The notes beneath the pieces were generated by a model. It worked only from the letters and a program-made list of their open reading frames with translations. It ran no database searches and was not told the DNA's origin. DNA of 64,000 nucleotides from Edaphobacter sp. (GTDB taxonomy: Bacteria; Acidobacteriota; Terriglobia; Terriglobales; Acidobacteriaceae). Below are positions 17,222-28,439 of this stretch, piece after piece; the stretch's first letter is position 1; each line of letters starts with the position of its first letter. The stretch is taken from the NCBI RefSeq assembly GCF_028283685.1, contig NZ_JAPWKF010000007.1, positions 930,001 to 994,000 of the forward strand, read 5' to 3'. The translations under genes and the position numbers were made by a program.

Positions 17222-18076
17222 CTATGTGTAGTTGTAGAAGCCCCGGCCCGACTTTCTCCCCAGCCACCCGGCATCGACCATCCGCACCAGCAGAGGACAC
17301 GGACGGTACTTCGGATCGCCCATTCCCTGCTCCAGCACCCGCATGATGTCCAGGCAGACATCCAGCCCGATAAAGTCCGCCAGCGTCAGCGGCCCCATCG
17401 GATGCGCCATCCCCAGCTGAAAGACTTTATCCACAGCCTCCGGCGTCGCCACGCCCTCCATCACCGCGAAGATCGCCTCGTTGATCAGCGGCATCAGCAC
17501 GCGGTTGGAGACGAACCCTGCGGCATCGTTTACCTCCACTGGAGTCTTGCCCATCGCCACGGCCAGCTGCTCCACCGCATCGAAGGTCGCCTGCGAGGTC
17601 TGCAGGCCGCGAATCACCTCCACCAGCGCCATCATCGGTACAGGGTTGAAGAAGTGCATCCCGATCACCTGACCGGGCCGCCCCGTCGCAGCAGCCAGCT
17701 TGGTGATCGAGATCGAGCTGGTATTCGAAGCCAGGATCGCCTCAGGCCGTAGCAATCGATCCAGCTCACGAAACAGCGCCGCCTTCACCTCGAAGCGTTC
17801 GGTCGCCGCCTCGATGACAACATCACAACCGCCGAGCATCTCGCGGTCTGTGGCCAGCTGAATACGCGCCCGCGCCTCATCCGCCTGCTGGCGCGTCAGC
17901 TTCTCCTTCGCCACCTCGCGGGCAAGATTCTTCTCGATGGTTGCGACTCCGCGCTCCAGCAACCCCGGCGTAAGATCGCACAGCATCACCGCAAAACCCG
18001 ACCGCGCCGCGACGTGCGCGATGCCATTGCCCATCGTCCCGGCACCCAGCACCGCAATGGTTTTAACGGCATGCAT
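17222..18076 (-). CDS. 3-hydroxybutyryl-CoA / 3-hydroxyacyl-CoA dehydrogenase
   Basis: 284 residues. It interconverts 3-hydroxyacyl-CoA and acetoacetyl-CoA with NAD(P). The N-terminal Rossmann motif GAGTMG is at 11-16. SNTSSISI and the catalytic His region [17 protein letters not shown] follow, and the C-terminal helical domain contains [16 protein letters not shown] and ends with the family tag [14 protein letters not shown] 18076 is eight bases after GGAGGG; ATG 18082 (two bases after it) is less likely. Probably transcribed together with the MaoC gene downstream (gap about 49 bases). It could work in butyrate/PHB metabolism or beta-oxidation. Confidence 0.92.
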   Translation of the reverse strand: MHAVKTIAVLGAGTMGNGIAHVAARSGFAVMLCDLTPGLLERGVATIEKNLAREVAKEKLTRQQADEARARIQLATDREMLGGCDVVIEAATERFEVKAALFRELDRLLRPEAILASNTSSISITKLAAATGRPGQVIGMHFFNPVPMMALVEVIRGLQTSQATFDAVEQLAVAMGKTPVEVNDAAGFVSNRVLMPLINEAIFAVMEGVATPEAVDKVFQLGMAHPMGPLTLADFIGLDVCLDIMRVLEQGMGDPKYRPCPLLVRMVDAGWLGRKSGRGFYNYT

Positions 18077-18129
18077 CCGCATCGCCCTCCGTGCGTTGAG
18101 GAGTGTAGCAGCTCAGGCCATCTGCAATG

Positions 18130-18957
18130 TCAGGAGGGCTGCACCGAGACCAGCAGCACGGTGATGTTGTCGCCGCCGCCGCGCTCATTTGCCGCGTCCA
18201 CCAGCGCCTTGCAGGCCGCATAGAGATCGTGCTTCTCGGGCTTGGCCGGCACGGCTCGCAGTATCTCTTCCAGGTCGTCGTCGCTCAGGTCGCGGGTCAG
18301 ACCGTCGGACGCCAGCAGGTAGAGATCGCCGATCAGCGGGCGATACCCATGAATCTCCGGCTCCACGGCCCCCTGCGCCCCCACGGCCCGGGTAATCAGG
18401 TTCCGCATCGGCGACTCCGCTGCCTGCTCCGGCGTAATCTGCCCGGCACGCACCTGCTCCTCCACCAGAGAGTGGTCGCGGGTCAGCAGCTTCAGGTGCG
18501 TTCGCCGCAGCTGGTAGCAGCGGCTGTCGCCGACATGCACCAGCCAGAGGGTCGGCGGATCGGTAGCCCGCGCATTGGGATGGTGGCGTGCGCTCTTCTT
18601 CGGCCCGGGCTCCTCGTCCCTGGCTATGATCGGCGCATGCAGCAGCGCCACCAGCGTCGTTCCCATGCCCGAGAGCTCCGGGGTCTTGCGTGCCTGCTCC
18701 AGGATGGCATGGTTCGCGGCCTGAATTGCAGCATTGATCCGTGACTGCACCCGCATCGGCGGCCCGTTGAGCGAGAGATGCGTCAGGAACGTCTCTACGG
18801 CAAGATGGCTTGCGACCTCGCCCCCTGCGGCGCCGCCCATACCGTCGCAGACAGCAAATATCCCTGAAGATGGCGCGGCGACGCAGGCGTCCTCATTAGC
18901 GCGGCGGACGCGTCCCTTGTCCGAGATCATGGCGAAGCTGAGTTTGTTGGCAGCCAC
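18130..18957 (-). CDS. PP2C-type serine/threonine protein phosphatase
   Basis: 275 residues. Metal-binding motifs are in order: SDKGRVRRANEDA, then FAVCDGMGGAAGGE, then LWLVHVGDSRCYQLR, then LLASDGLTRDLSDD, then GGGDNITVLLV. These match the PppA/Stp family that dephosphorylates Ser/Thr in the cytoplasm, usually opposing a Hanks-type kinase; no kinase is in this window. The start is uncertain: GTG 18957 keeps the first beta strand, a TTG at 18990 is further upstream, and ATG 18930 would cut the strand. A stretch with Lys/His/Asn around 130-145 (GPKKSARHHPNAR) is a loop longer than in small bacterial PP2C proteins. Confidence 0.88.
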   Translation of the reverse strand: MAANKLSFAMISDKGRVRRANEDACVAAPSSGIFAVCDGMGGAAGGEVASHLAVETFLTHLSLNGPPMRVQSRINAAIQAANHAILEQARKTPELSGMGTTLVALLHAPIIARDEEPGPKKSARHHPNARATDPPTLWLVHVGDSRCYQLRRTHLKLLTRDHSLVEEQVRAGQITPEQAAESPMRNLITRAVGAQGAVEPEIHGYRPLIGDLYLLASDGLTRDLSDDDLEEILRAVPAKPEKHDLYAACKALVDAANERGGGDNITVLLVSVQPS

Positions 18958-19052
18958 TACGAGCGAAAAATTCCTATGTGGAGAAAACAATACACGTCCG
19001 CGCTCCGTAGTCCAAGGCTGCGTTAGTGTTAGGAGATAAGGAAAGGATCCAG

Positions 19053-19893
19053 ATGAACCAGGGTGGGAGCGGGAGCGTCCTTCTCGGCGAGAACCTCCGG
19101 CGATTGAAGGCGATAGAAAGCGAGTCGATCGAGCTGATCTACATCGATCCCCCCTTCAACACCGGCAAGGCGCAGAGCCGCCCCCGGATCAGGACCGTCC
19201 GCGACACCGCCGGAGACCGCGTCGGCTTCGGCGGTCATCGCTATCGCACCGAGCGGCTTACCGGCACCAAAGCCGGCGCCGGCTACCTCGACGTCTTCGA
19301 CGATTTCATCGGCTTCCTCCGCCCGCGCATGGAGGAGGCCTATCGCATCCTCTCGCCCACCGGCTCGCTGCTCTTCCACATCGACTACCGCGAAGTGCAC
19401 TACTGCAAGATGCATGCTCGACGAGATCTTCGGTCGCGCCAGCTTTCAGAACGAGATCATCTGGGCCTACGACTACGGTGCTCGCTCCAAGCAGAAGTGG
19501 CCAGCCAAGCACGACAATATTCTCTGGTACTCCAAAGACCCCAAGCGCTACACCTTTAACCTCGATGCCAGCGATCGCATCCCCTACATGGCTCCCGGCC
19601 TCGTCGGAGCAGCCAAGGCCGCGCGCGGCAAAACACCCACCGACGTCTGGTGGCACACCATCGTCTCGCCCACCGGCAAAGAGAAGACCGGCTACGCCAC
19701 GCAGAAGCCGCTGGGCGTCCTCGAGCGCATGGTGAAGGTGCACTCCAACCCCGGCGACACCGTACTCGACTTCTTCGCCGGCAGTGGAACCGCAGGGGAA
19801 GCGGCAGCAAAGCATGGTCGTAATTTCGTCATGATCGACAAAAATCGCGACGCCGTGCGGCTCATGAAGCGGCGGCTCAAAAGTTATCTCTGA
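19053..19893 (+). pseudogene. DNA-methyltransferase (N4/N6, DPPF type), disrupted by an ATGC duplication
   Basis: Two frames together give a site-specific DNA methyltransferase of about 275 residues. The first (19053-19409) has the catalytic DPPF at 32-35 and ends YREVHYCK. The second (19414-19893) continues MLDEIFGRASFQNEIIW and holds KPLGVLERMV and the SAM-binding FAGSGT. The join is the sequence AAG ATGC ATGC TCG at 19407-19420: dropping one ATGC copy restores one continuous frame. The order DPPF before FAGSGT marks a beta-class enzyme. No restriction endonuclease gene is beside it, so it may be an orphan. ATG 19053 follows AAAGGA. As it stands the product would be truncated. Confidence 0.8.
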
Positions 19894-19899
19894 CGCTGG

Positions 19900-20817
19900 T
19901 TATGCTCCTACCGCTTTGAAGCCATAGGTCTCGTAGTGTGTCGTCATCTTTCCACCGGCCACCGTCACGACCGTGAAGCCCTCCGGCGTGCCCATGCGGA
20001 CACCCTTCCACCAGTTGCCGCAGACCGCGCCGCTGGTGATGTACGGTATGCCCTTGTACTCCACGTTTTCGTTGATGTGCGTATGCCCCTGCAGTACGCC
20101 AAGCACGTTATGCCCATCGAGCAGGTCGACCACCTCGTTCGCATTCCCAACCGTCAGCGACTGGTGTTTCGCCGGCGTCATGGGCATGGGAATGTAGGAG
20201 GCAAAGGCCGAGACCAGCGGGATATGCACCGAGATGATAATCGGCGTCCCCTTGGGCAGCGCGGCCAGGTCAGCCTTCAGCCACTCCATCTGTTCGGCAT
20301 CGATACGGCCCTCGTACATCCGATCGCTGGTGATGCCGATCGAGTCCAGCACGATAAAGTGCACACCCTTGTGATCGAAGGTGTAGAAGCGCTTGCCGAA
20401 GCGATCCTCGAAGATCTTCTTGCCATAGAGCGGATCGGTCGGCGAAACGCCGCTTACCGGATAGATCCCGAAGACATCGTGGTTTCCGATCGTGTGATGA
20501 ACCTTCAGCCCAAGATCCTGCTCGGTCTTGTCATACAGATCGAACAACTGCAGCGCCCGTGCCTTGGGAACACCCAGCGAGTCGAAGACATGGTCGCCGC
20601 CGTTGATGGCGAAGTCGGCCTTGAACGTACGCGCCTTCTTCATCGCCATGTCCGTGCCCATCGCCGCATTCAGCTCCGGTTGAATATGCGCATCCGTGAT
20701 GAACACGAAGGAGAACGGTTCCACCTTTGGAGCAGCAAACAGCGAGGAAGGAGCAACAGCCGCGGCAGCACCCGCAGCCCCGAGAAGGGTAAGGAATTCA
20801 CGACGGGACGTATTCAC
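19900..20817 (-). CDS. Tat-exported metallophosphoesterase
   Basis: 305 residues. A twin-arginine signal peptide opens the protein (SRREFL at 4-9, then an Ala-rich hydrophobic run to LFAAP). The calcineurin-type metal site follows: VFITDAH, then GGDHVFD, then IGNHD, then a later SVHIPLV and GHTHIN. These are the five metallophosphoesterase blocks, so it should hydrolyse a phosphomonoester or diester in the periplasm after folding in the cytoplasm with its metals. It is convergent with the DNA methyltransferase gene and ends seven bases from it. The substrate is unknown. Confidence 0.88.
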   Translation of the reverse strand: MNTSRREFLTLLGAAGAAAAVAPSSLFAAPKVEPFSFVFITDAHIQPELNAAMGTDMAMKKARTFKADFAINGGDHVFDSLGVPKARALQLFDLYDKTEQDLGLKVHHTIGNHDVFGIYPVSGVSPTDPLYGKKIFEDRFGKRFYTFDHKGVHFIVLDSIGITSDRMYEGRIDAEQMEWLKADLAALPKGTPIIISVHIPLVSAFASYIPMPMTPAKHQSLTVGNANEVVDLLDGHNVLGVLQGHTHINENVEYKGIPYITSGAVCGNWWKGVRMGTPEGFTVVTVAGGKMTTHYETYGFKAVGA

Positions 20818-20907
20818 GCGACCATTTTAGACCCGCCGCGTTACGGCAAGAAAAACGTAGGGAAACCATGCAACGTGTTCGCGGGAGCTGCCAGCAGATG
20901 CCTTCCC

Positions 20908-22449
20908 TCACCACGCCTTGAGGCTGGGCCACAAGTCGTACAGGCTGACCTTCGGATCGCGGCACAGGTAAAGGTTGAAGCGCTCTTCACTCCGCACGTA
21001 AGGGCCTCCCACGGTGTCCGCCGTCTGCACCGACCGAAAGACCGCTCGGTCTCCCCTGCCATCGCTTCCGAGGACGATCACCGTGCTGCCCGTATACTCC
21101 CGCGGCCCCCATAGCCAGTAGCTCTCGTTCTTGCCGATCGCGGGCGGCAGTCCATAGCGCGGCCCGAAGAAGTCGATCGCCGCCGCCTCGCCATAGTTGT
21201 TCCCAAATATCGCCGTATCCGCCCGCTCGCTCTCCGGCAGGCTGCGATAAACCTGTGCCGTGCGGCGAACCATCTCCTCCCAGCCGAACTCATCGGCAAA
21301 CTGCTGCGGCAGAAGGTCGGGATGCAGATTCTCCAGGCGAATCGGCGTGAAATCACCGAAATGCCTCTGGTAAGCGATAAACTGCTCCACCGGCAACACC
21401 GGCAGGGAGAACGGGGCCAGCAGCGCTCCCGCCGCAAAGACGCTCGCAGCATAACCGAATCGCAGCCAGCGGCCACGCATCGCAGTCACCTGCTCGAAGG
21501 CAACCGCACCAGCCGCGAAGAGGACCGGATAGATCGGCGTCACATAGTAGTTCTTCGACTTCATCAGCATCAGCGTGCAGAAGACCGTAAGAAACGCGAA
21601 CGCAAGCCAGCGGCTATTCTTTGCCTGCTTCGAGAACAGCAGCCACACCAATCCGCCAAGCCAGAGCGGCGCCAGCAGAGGATTCATCAGCACCATCTGG
21701 TCGGCGATAAAGGCCAGCGGAGCGCGCTCAATCCGCGATCCGCTCAAGCGCGAATTCCGCTCGAACTCCAGGAAGGGAAAGTGATGCTGCGCCAGCCAGA
21801 CAAAATTAGGAAGGAATAGCAAAAGCGCGATCCCAACGCCAGGCAGCAACCAGCGGCTGCGCAGCATACGGCGCTGGCTGGAACAAAGAAGCCCAAGCAA
21901 CAATCCCGCCACAGGCAGCAGCACTGAGTACTTATTCTCAAGCCCCACGCCCGCCAGCGCTCCGATCAGAAGCCAGTATCGCGGCTCGTCGCGGTTGACC
22001 ATGCGCAGCGCCGCCCACAGCAGCCCCATCCAGAGCAGGGGCTCAAACGCGTTCATCGTCAGCCAGTGGTGCATCATCAGGTACACGGGCACCGGAATCA
22101 CTGCCGCAGCCGCCATGCCCTGCGCAAACCGTCCGCCGCCCAGCTCTCTGCTGATCGCCGCCGTGATCACCACAAGTCCCGCCCCCGCAAGGGCAGGCAG
22201 CAGCCGAAGCCCATAGAGCGACGATCCGAAGACATGCGTCGCGAACCACGTCACAAAAGCGATCAGCGGCGGGTGGTCGACGTATCCCCACTGCAGATGT
22301 TGCGCGCACGCCAGGTAGTACAGCTCATCGCGAAAGATGCCGTACCGGCCAGCCGCAAGCATTTGAATCAGAAATTTGATCAGTGCCAGAAGCGCGATTG
22401 CTCTTCCAGCCCAGGGCAGCTCAGTCCCGCGGTCACGTGCGTTGTTCAT
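20908..22449 (-). CDS. GT39-family membrane glycosyltransferase (PMT/ArnT-like)
   Basis: 513 residues with about ten to twelve membrane helices in the first 400 residues. The first periplasmic loop has the catalytic Asp-Glu pair in FRDELYYLACAQHL followed by GYVDHPPL, the signature of GT39/ArnT-type (glycosyltransferase 83-like) proteins that use a polyprenyl-phosphate sugar donor. A soluble C-terminal part ends with SLYDLWPSLKAW. The start is ATG 22449; the frame is open upstream to a GTG at 22536, but it would add a non-hydrophobic arm. The donor and acceptor (glycan, protein or lipid A-like) cannot be told. Confidence 0.85.
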   Translation of the reverse strand: MNNARDRGTELPWAGRAIALLALIKFLIQMLAAGRYGIFRDELYYLACAQHLQWGYVDHPPLIAFVTWFATHVFGSSLYGLRLLPALAGAGLVVITAAISRELGGGRFAQGMAAAAVIPVPVYLMMHHWLTMNAFEPLLWMGLLWAALRMVNRDEPRYWLLIGALAGVGLENKYSVLLPVAGLLLGLLCSSQRRMLRSRWLLPGVGIALLLFLPNFVWLAQHHFPFLEFERNSRLSGSRIERAPLAFIADQMVLMNPLLAPLWLGGLVWLLFSKQAKNSRWLAFAFLTVFCTLMLMKSKNYYVTPIYPVLFAAGAVAFEQVTAMRGRWLRFGYAASVFAAGALLAPFSLPVLPVEQFIAYQRHFGDFTPIRLENLHPDLLPQQFADEFGWEEMVRRTAQVYRSLPESERADTAIFGNNYGEAAAIDFFGPRYGLPPAIGKNESYWLWGPREYTGSTVIVLGSDGRGDRAVFRSVQTADTVGGPYVRSEERFNLYLCRDPKVSLYDLWPSLKAW

Positions 22450-22550
22450 CTGTGTCTTAGCTGGTACGTCAGTTGGCGAAGAGAAGTTCCTGCCAGTCCC
22501 CGCCGCCCCGCTGCTCACCAGTCCCCACCCTGTCACGTCGTAGAATCACA

Positions 22551-23009
22551 ATGATGAAATATCTCGTGGCATTGCTGGCCTTTGCAGGAATCGTCGTCTC
22601 GGGGATGGCCCTTCACGTTCACTACATGGACCCCTCCCAGGCTCCGCCCTGCGCCGTCACCGAGAAGTTCGACTGCGGCACGGTTAATCACAGCCGCTTC
22701 GCCGTCTTCCCACCGCGCAGCTTCGACGAGGACCCCAAGGGCGGCCACCACATCCCCGTCGCCACCATCGGCCTCATCGGCTACGCCCTCATCGCCGTGC
22801 TGGCGCTCAGCGGACGCTGGTGGCTGACCTTCCAGGCCGCGGGCATCGGCTTCATGTGCGCCGGATTTCTTAGCTACCTCGAGGCATACGTTCTGGAGAA
22901 GTGGTGCATCTACTGCCTATGGTCGCAGGGAATCATCACCGCGATTCTGCTGGTCAGCGCCGTCGCGCTCGCCATCCGATCGATGCGACCCGAAAGGCAG
23001 GCGTATTAA
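22551..23009 (+). CDS. Vitamin K epoxide reductase (VKOR) family membrane protein
   Basis: 152 residues with four membrane helices. An outer-face Cys pair at CAVTEKFDCG (periplasmic loop) precedes the active-site CxxC, CIYC, at the start of the last helix. In bacteria that lack DsbB, VKOR re-oxidises a DsbA-like thiol oxidase with quinone as acceptor. Here menaquinone is likely because mqnC is close by (23462). No thioredoxin-fold partner is fused to it or lies beside it. ATG 22551 and 22554 are both possible. It is followed four bases later by a small TM protein gene. Confidence 0.85.
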   Translation: MMKYLVALLAFAGIVVSGMALHVHYMDPSQAPPCAVTEKFDCGTVNHSRFAVFPPRSFDEDPKGGHHIPVATIGLIGYALIAVLALSGRWWLTFQAAGIGFMCAGFLSYLEAYVLEKWCIYCLWSQGIITAILLVSAVALAIRSMRPERQAY

Positions 23010-23012
23010 ACG

Positions 23013-23405
23013 ATGTGGCCCAAGGTCCTGATGCAGTTATTTGAGTTGTTGCCGCACGTCTCGCGCCTGGTGCCCATCGCGGACCGCTATCTTTCGGCGA
23101 AGGCCTCCAGCGAGACCGCCAATGAAGCCGCCTTCAGCGCCATCGCCGAAGACGTTCGCGGCGATCTCGGCCAGGTCACCCGGGCTCACGCCGCGCTCTA
23201 CCGCCAGCTGCAGGACCATGGCAACCAGATCTCCGAGCTCTCGACCGACCTGCGCATCACCCGCACCCTCGCCGAGCAGAACGACAAGCGGCTAGCGGCC
23301 ATCGACAACAAGCTCGACAGCCTCGACACCTACCTGAAGGTGTCTGCCGGACTGCTCGTCCTCCTGGTCATTCTGGTCCTCGTGCTGATCGTCCGCGGGC
23401 ACTAA
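23013..23405 (+). CDS. Small coiled-coil protein with C-terminal membrane anchor
   Basis: 130 residues. The middle (about 30-100) reads as helical and Glu/Asp/Arg/Gln-rich, with likely coiled-coil heptads (ETANEAAFSAIAEDVR, then LDSLDTYLK). A single hydrophobic helix closes the protein (AGLLVLLVILVLVLIV), so it is probably a tail-anchored protein. It starts three bases after the VKOR stop, suggesting an operon. No family is recognised and the function is unknown. Confidence 0.65.
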   Translation: MWPKVLMQLFELLPHVSRLVPIADRYLSAKASSETANEAAFSAIAEDVRGDLGQVTRAHAALYRQLQDHGNQISELSTDLRITRTLAEQNDKRLAAIDNKLDSLDTYLKVSAGLLVLLVILVLVLIVRGH

Positions 23406-23461
23406 GGCCTGAAACAGCGTTTTGCCAATTCGCGGGGCTTCTCGGGCGTAAAATAAATTTC

Positions 23462-24508
23462 ATGGGAATCAGCCGCGAACAAGCGCTCGATTGTTTCAAC
23501 AGCGACGACCTCATCGGAATCGGCATGGAAGCCGACGCGGTTCGACGCCGCCTGCACCCCGAGGGCGTGGTCACCTACATCATCGACCGCAACATCAACT
23601 ACACCAACTTCTGCACCGAGTACTGCACCTTCTGCGCCTTCTATCGCCCGCTCAAGGGCAAACTGGCCAGCGAAGGCTACATCCTCGACTTCGAGACGAT
23701 CTACGAGAAGATCCGCGAGACCGAGGACATGGGCGGTACCGGCGTGCTGATGCAGGGCGGCCTGCACCCTGACCTGAAGATCGACTGGTTCGAAAAGCTC
23801 TTCCGCGGCATCCGTGAGCGCTTCCCCAACATCTGGCTGCACTGCCTCTCGGCCAGCGAGATCCTCGCCATCGCCGAGTACTCCGAGCTCTCCCTGCGCG
23901 ACACCATCATGCGTCTGCGCGATGCCGGTCTGCAGTCGATCCCCGGCGGCGGCGCCGAGATCCTCGACGACGACGTGCGCCACCGCATCGCCCGCCTGAA
24001 GTGCAGGACCGAGGACTGGGTCAGCGTGCATCGCACCGCTCATGAGCTCGGCATGCGCACCACCGCCACCATGATGTTCGGTGTGGGCGAAACCTTCGAG
24101 CAGCGCCTCAACCACTTCGAGGTCGTCCGTCGCCTCCAGGAAGAGACCGGCGGATTCACCGCCTTCATCCCCTGGAGCTTCCAGCCCAACAACACTGCAC
24201 TCGGTGGCCGCGGATGGGATGAGGCCACCTCGGTCGAGTACCTCAAGACCCTCGCCATCAGCCGCATGGTTCTCGACAACATCGAGAACGTACAGAGCTC
24301 CTGGGTCACCCAGGGCCTCAAGGTGCTGCAGATGGGCCTTCGCTTCGGCGGCAACGACGTCGGCTCCGTCATGCTGGAAGAAAACGTCGTCAAGGCTGCT
24401 GGAACGTCGAACTGCACCACGGAAGAAGAGCTGCGGCGCATCATCCGCGACGCCGGCTTCAAGCCTGTCCAAAGGGATACTTTGTACCGGACGATGTTCC
24501 TGAACTAA
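23462..24508 (+). CDS. mqnC: Dehypoxanthine futalosine cyclase (radical SAM), menaquinone futalosine pathway
   Basis: 348 residues. The radical-SAM cluster motif is C51-x3-C55-x2-C58 (CTEYCTFC), preceded by RNINYTNF, the characteristic MqnC lead-in. The next blocks, GYILDFETIYEK and GVLMQGGLHPDL, are also those of MqnC/MqnE-type enzymes. The enzyme cyclises dehypoxanthinyl futalosine to cyclic de-hypoxanthinylfutalosine with SAM and a [4Fe-4S] cluster. Its presence indicates that the organism makes menaquinone by the futalosine route and not by MenA-H. No other mqn gene is in the window. ATG 23462 gives a full-length protein. Confidence 0.93.
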   Translation: MGISREQALDCFNSDDLIGIGMEADAVRRRLHPEGVVTYIIDRNINYTNFCTEYCTFCAFYRPLKGKLASEGYILDFETIYEKIRETEDMGGTGVLMQGGLHPDLKIDWFEKLFRGIRERFPNIWLHCLSASEILAIAEYSELSLRDTIMRLRDAGLQSIPGGGAEILDDDVRHRIARLKCRTEDWVSVHRTAHELGMRTTATMMFGVGETFEQRLNHFEVVRRLQEETGGFTAFIPWSFQPNNTALGGRGWDEATSVEYLKTLAISRMVLDNIENVQSSWVTQGLKVLQMGLRFGGNDVGSVMLEENVVKAAGTSNCTTEEELRRIIRDAGFKPVQRDTLYRTMFLN

Positions 24509-24597
24509 GCAGTTATCCGGAATTTACAGGGCATTACGAGCGTAACTTCCGCCGGATATCTGTGGCCGTCGCATTTTGACCATGCTATCTATCTAGC

Positions 24598-25257
24598 ATG
24601 CTGAGACTTTTGAGGCCGCTCCTGCGGCATTGTGCCTTCCGGCATAACAGGCTCGTCGGCCTGTATCGGATGATCTGTAATCCATCGTCCTCCGAATATG
24701 CTGACTTCTTGCGACTGCACGGCGGCTTCCACTCCGTTGGACAGGGCTGCAGCATCCTTAAGACAACGGTCTTCCTCGATCCGGCATACGTTCGCATTGG
24801 CAACAATGTCGGATTTTCGACCTGCACGATCATCGGGCACGGCGGCGAAGTGGGCGTACTCAATATCGCCTACAACAAAATTCTGGAGGCTGTAGGCAAG
24901 GTCGAGATCCGGGACAACTGTTTTATCGGCTATAACGCCACGGTGATGCCGAATGTGACCGTTGGGCCAAACTCCATCGTGGCGGCGGGAGCAGTAGTGA
25001 CCCGCGATGTTCCCCCCGGGACGATCGTTGCAGGCGTACCGGCCAGAGTGATCGGCAACACGGAGGAGTACGTCGCCAAACTGGAGAAGCAGACGGCTGA
25101 CCTGCCATGGAATGACCTTCTGCAGGAGCGTGGCCCCAACTTCAACCCAGCCTACGAGCCCGAGCTGGTACGACGCAGGGTCGAGCATTTTTACGGCGTG
25201 GAAGCGCAGCCAGTGGTTGATTCGACATTATCCATATGTCTCGATCACGTAGAATAA
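24598..25257 (+). CDS. Left-handed beta-helix (hexapeptide) acyltransferase
   Basis: 219 residues. Hexapeptide repeats (I/V-G-x-x-x-x type) occur at about 65-150: FLDPAYVRIGNNVGFST, VEIRDNCFIGYNATVMPNVTVG, then PNSIVAAGAVVTRDVPPGTIVAGVPARVIG, the usual end of CAT-like acetyltransferases. It should acetylate a sugar or similar acceptor with acyl-CoA in the cytoplasm; the exact acceptor is unknown. The ribosome site before ATG 24598 is weak. The following gene on the same strand is a GT2 synthase, so a role in making or modifying a polysaccharide is likely. Confidence 0.82.
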   Translation: MLRLLRPLLRHCAFRHNRLVGLYRMICNPSSSEYADFLRLHGGFHSVGQGCSILKTTVFLDPAYVRIGNNVGFSTCTIIGHGGEVGVLNIAYNKILEAVGKVEIRDNCFIGYNATVMPNVTVGPNSIVAAGAVVTRDVPPGTIVAGVPARVIGNTEEYVAKLEKQTADLPWNDLLQERGPNFNPAYEPELVRRRVEHFYGVEAQPVVDSTLSICLDHVE

Positions 25258-25288
25258 TCTGCATTCACGCATACGCGGAGTCCACGTT

Positions 25289-26953
<1,665 letters not shown>

Positions 26954-26973
26954 CTTCCAAGGAGTCCCACGCG

Positions 26974-28338
26974 ATGAAGGCTCATCGTTGGTTCGCAGCT
27001 GCACTGGCTCTTATCGCCTGCAATCTCTTCGCTCTCGACTCCGTGCCCAAGGCCGAGTACCACCAGCGCCGCGAGGCCCTTGCCGGCAAGCTCAACGGCG
27101 GCTTCGCCCTTCTCTACGCCGCAGAGGAACCCGTCCTCGACTTCATGCCCTATCGCCAGGACGAGGACTTCTACTACCTCTCCGGTTGGAATGAGCCCGG
27201 CGCTGCCCTCCTCGTCATCCCCGCCGTCGATGCGGTCGCCGAGACACCCGGCACCGGTCTTGGAGGACGCGCCGCGCAGGCCTACCGCGAGATCCTCTTC
27301 CTGCCCACGCGCAATCCACGCATGGAGAAGTACACCGGCCCCAAGATGGACGCAGCTACGTCCGGCGCCGCCGCGACGACCGGCTTCGATGAAGTGCTGC
27401 CCATGACCGAGCTGCCCTCCGTCCTCAACAAGCTCGTCTCCTCCGACCGCGCGCGCCTTCGCGGCATGTGGACAGAGAAAGGGTCGCCCCAGGCAGACGC
27501 CACGCTGAACTTTCTCGGCGCCACGCTCGGAGTCGGCAGCCTTGAATCATCCGGCGACCTTGCGCAACTGATCGTCCCCATACGCGCCATCAAGTCGTCC
27601 GCCGAAATCGAACTGATCCGCAAGGCAACCAATGCCTCCATCGCCGCGCAGCGTGCCGGCATGCGCGCCATCAGGCCCGGTGTCCGTGAACGCACCGTCG
27701 CAGGAGTCGAGATCGCAAAGATGATGCAGGAGGGATGCGAGCGTCCCAGCTACGCTCCCATCGTCGGCTCAGGGCCGAACGCCACCACCCTGCACTACAG
27801 CGAGAACTCCCGCACCATGCAGTCCGGTGATCTCGTCGTCATCGACGAGGCGGGCGAGTACAGCATGTACGCCTCCGATATCACACGCACCATGCCCGTC
27901 AACGGGCACTTCACCCCGCGTCAGCGCGAGATCTACGAGATCGTCCTCGGCGCCCAGCGCGCCGCCGCCGCCGCCTTCGTCGCAGGCAAATCGAAGATCA
28001 ACGACCCGCTGCACAAGAGCCCTGATTCGCTCGACACGGTCGCCTTCAATTACATCAACGAGCATGGAAAAGACCTTCACGGCCAACCGCTGGGGCAGTA
28101 CATGGTCCATGGCATCGGTCATCTGGTCGGCATTAATGTGCACGACCCATGGGATTACTCCAAGCCACTCGACAAGGGAATGGTCTTCACCATCGAGCCG
28201 GGCCTGTACATCCCCGAAGAGCACATCGGCATCCGTATAGAAGACGTTTTCTATATCAATTCTGACGGTCACCTAGAGGATCTTGTGTCTCCTTTGCCCC
28301 ACGAGGCTTCCGAGATCGAGTCCGCTATGCGCCCGTAA
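26974..28338 (+). CDS. Secreted Xaa-Pro aminopeptidase (M24)
   Basis: 454 residues. A signal peptide at 1-20 (MKAHRWFAAALALIACNLFA) is followed by the M24B creatinase-type N-domain and then the pita-bread catalytic domain. Metal ligands are visible in VVIDEAGEYSMYASDITRT (two Asp), MVHGIGHLVG (His), FTIEPGLY (Glu) and IRIEDVF (Glu). The protein should remove an N-terminal residue next to proline outside the cytoplasm. ATG 26974 has AAGGAG nine bases upstream. It lies 20 bases behind the GT2 gene; no functional link is evident. Confidence 0.9.
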   Translation: MKAHRWFAAALALIACNLFALDSVPKAEYHQRREALAGKLNGGFALLYAAEEPVLDFMPYRQDEDFYYLSGWNEPGAALLVIPAVDAVAETPGTGLGGRAAQAYREILFLPTRNPRMEKYTGPKMDAATSGAAATTGFDEVLPMTELPSVLNKLVSSDRARLRGMWTEKGSPQADATLNFLGATLGVGSLESSGDLAQLIVPIRAIKSSAEIELIRKATNASIAAQRAGMRAIRPGVRERTVAGVEIAKMMQEGCERPSYAPIVGSGPNATTLHYSENSRTMQSGDLVVIDEAGEYSMYASDITRTMPVNGHFTPRQREIYEIVLGAQRAAAAAFVAGKSKINDPLHKSPDSLDTVAFNYINEHGKDLHGQPLGQYMVHGIGHLVGINVHDPWDYSKPLDKGMVFTIEPGLYIPEEHIGIRIEDVFYINSDGHLEDLVSPLPHEASEIESAMRP

Positions 28339-28439
28339 CCTGCTGCCCTTCTCAATCCCCAGAGCTGCTGCTGCCGCCACATTTCGTCCGGTCGTTACCT
28401 ACCGTCCGGGCCTTCTGCCGAGCGCGAGATCGACTCCCC

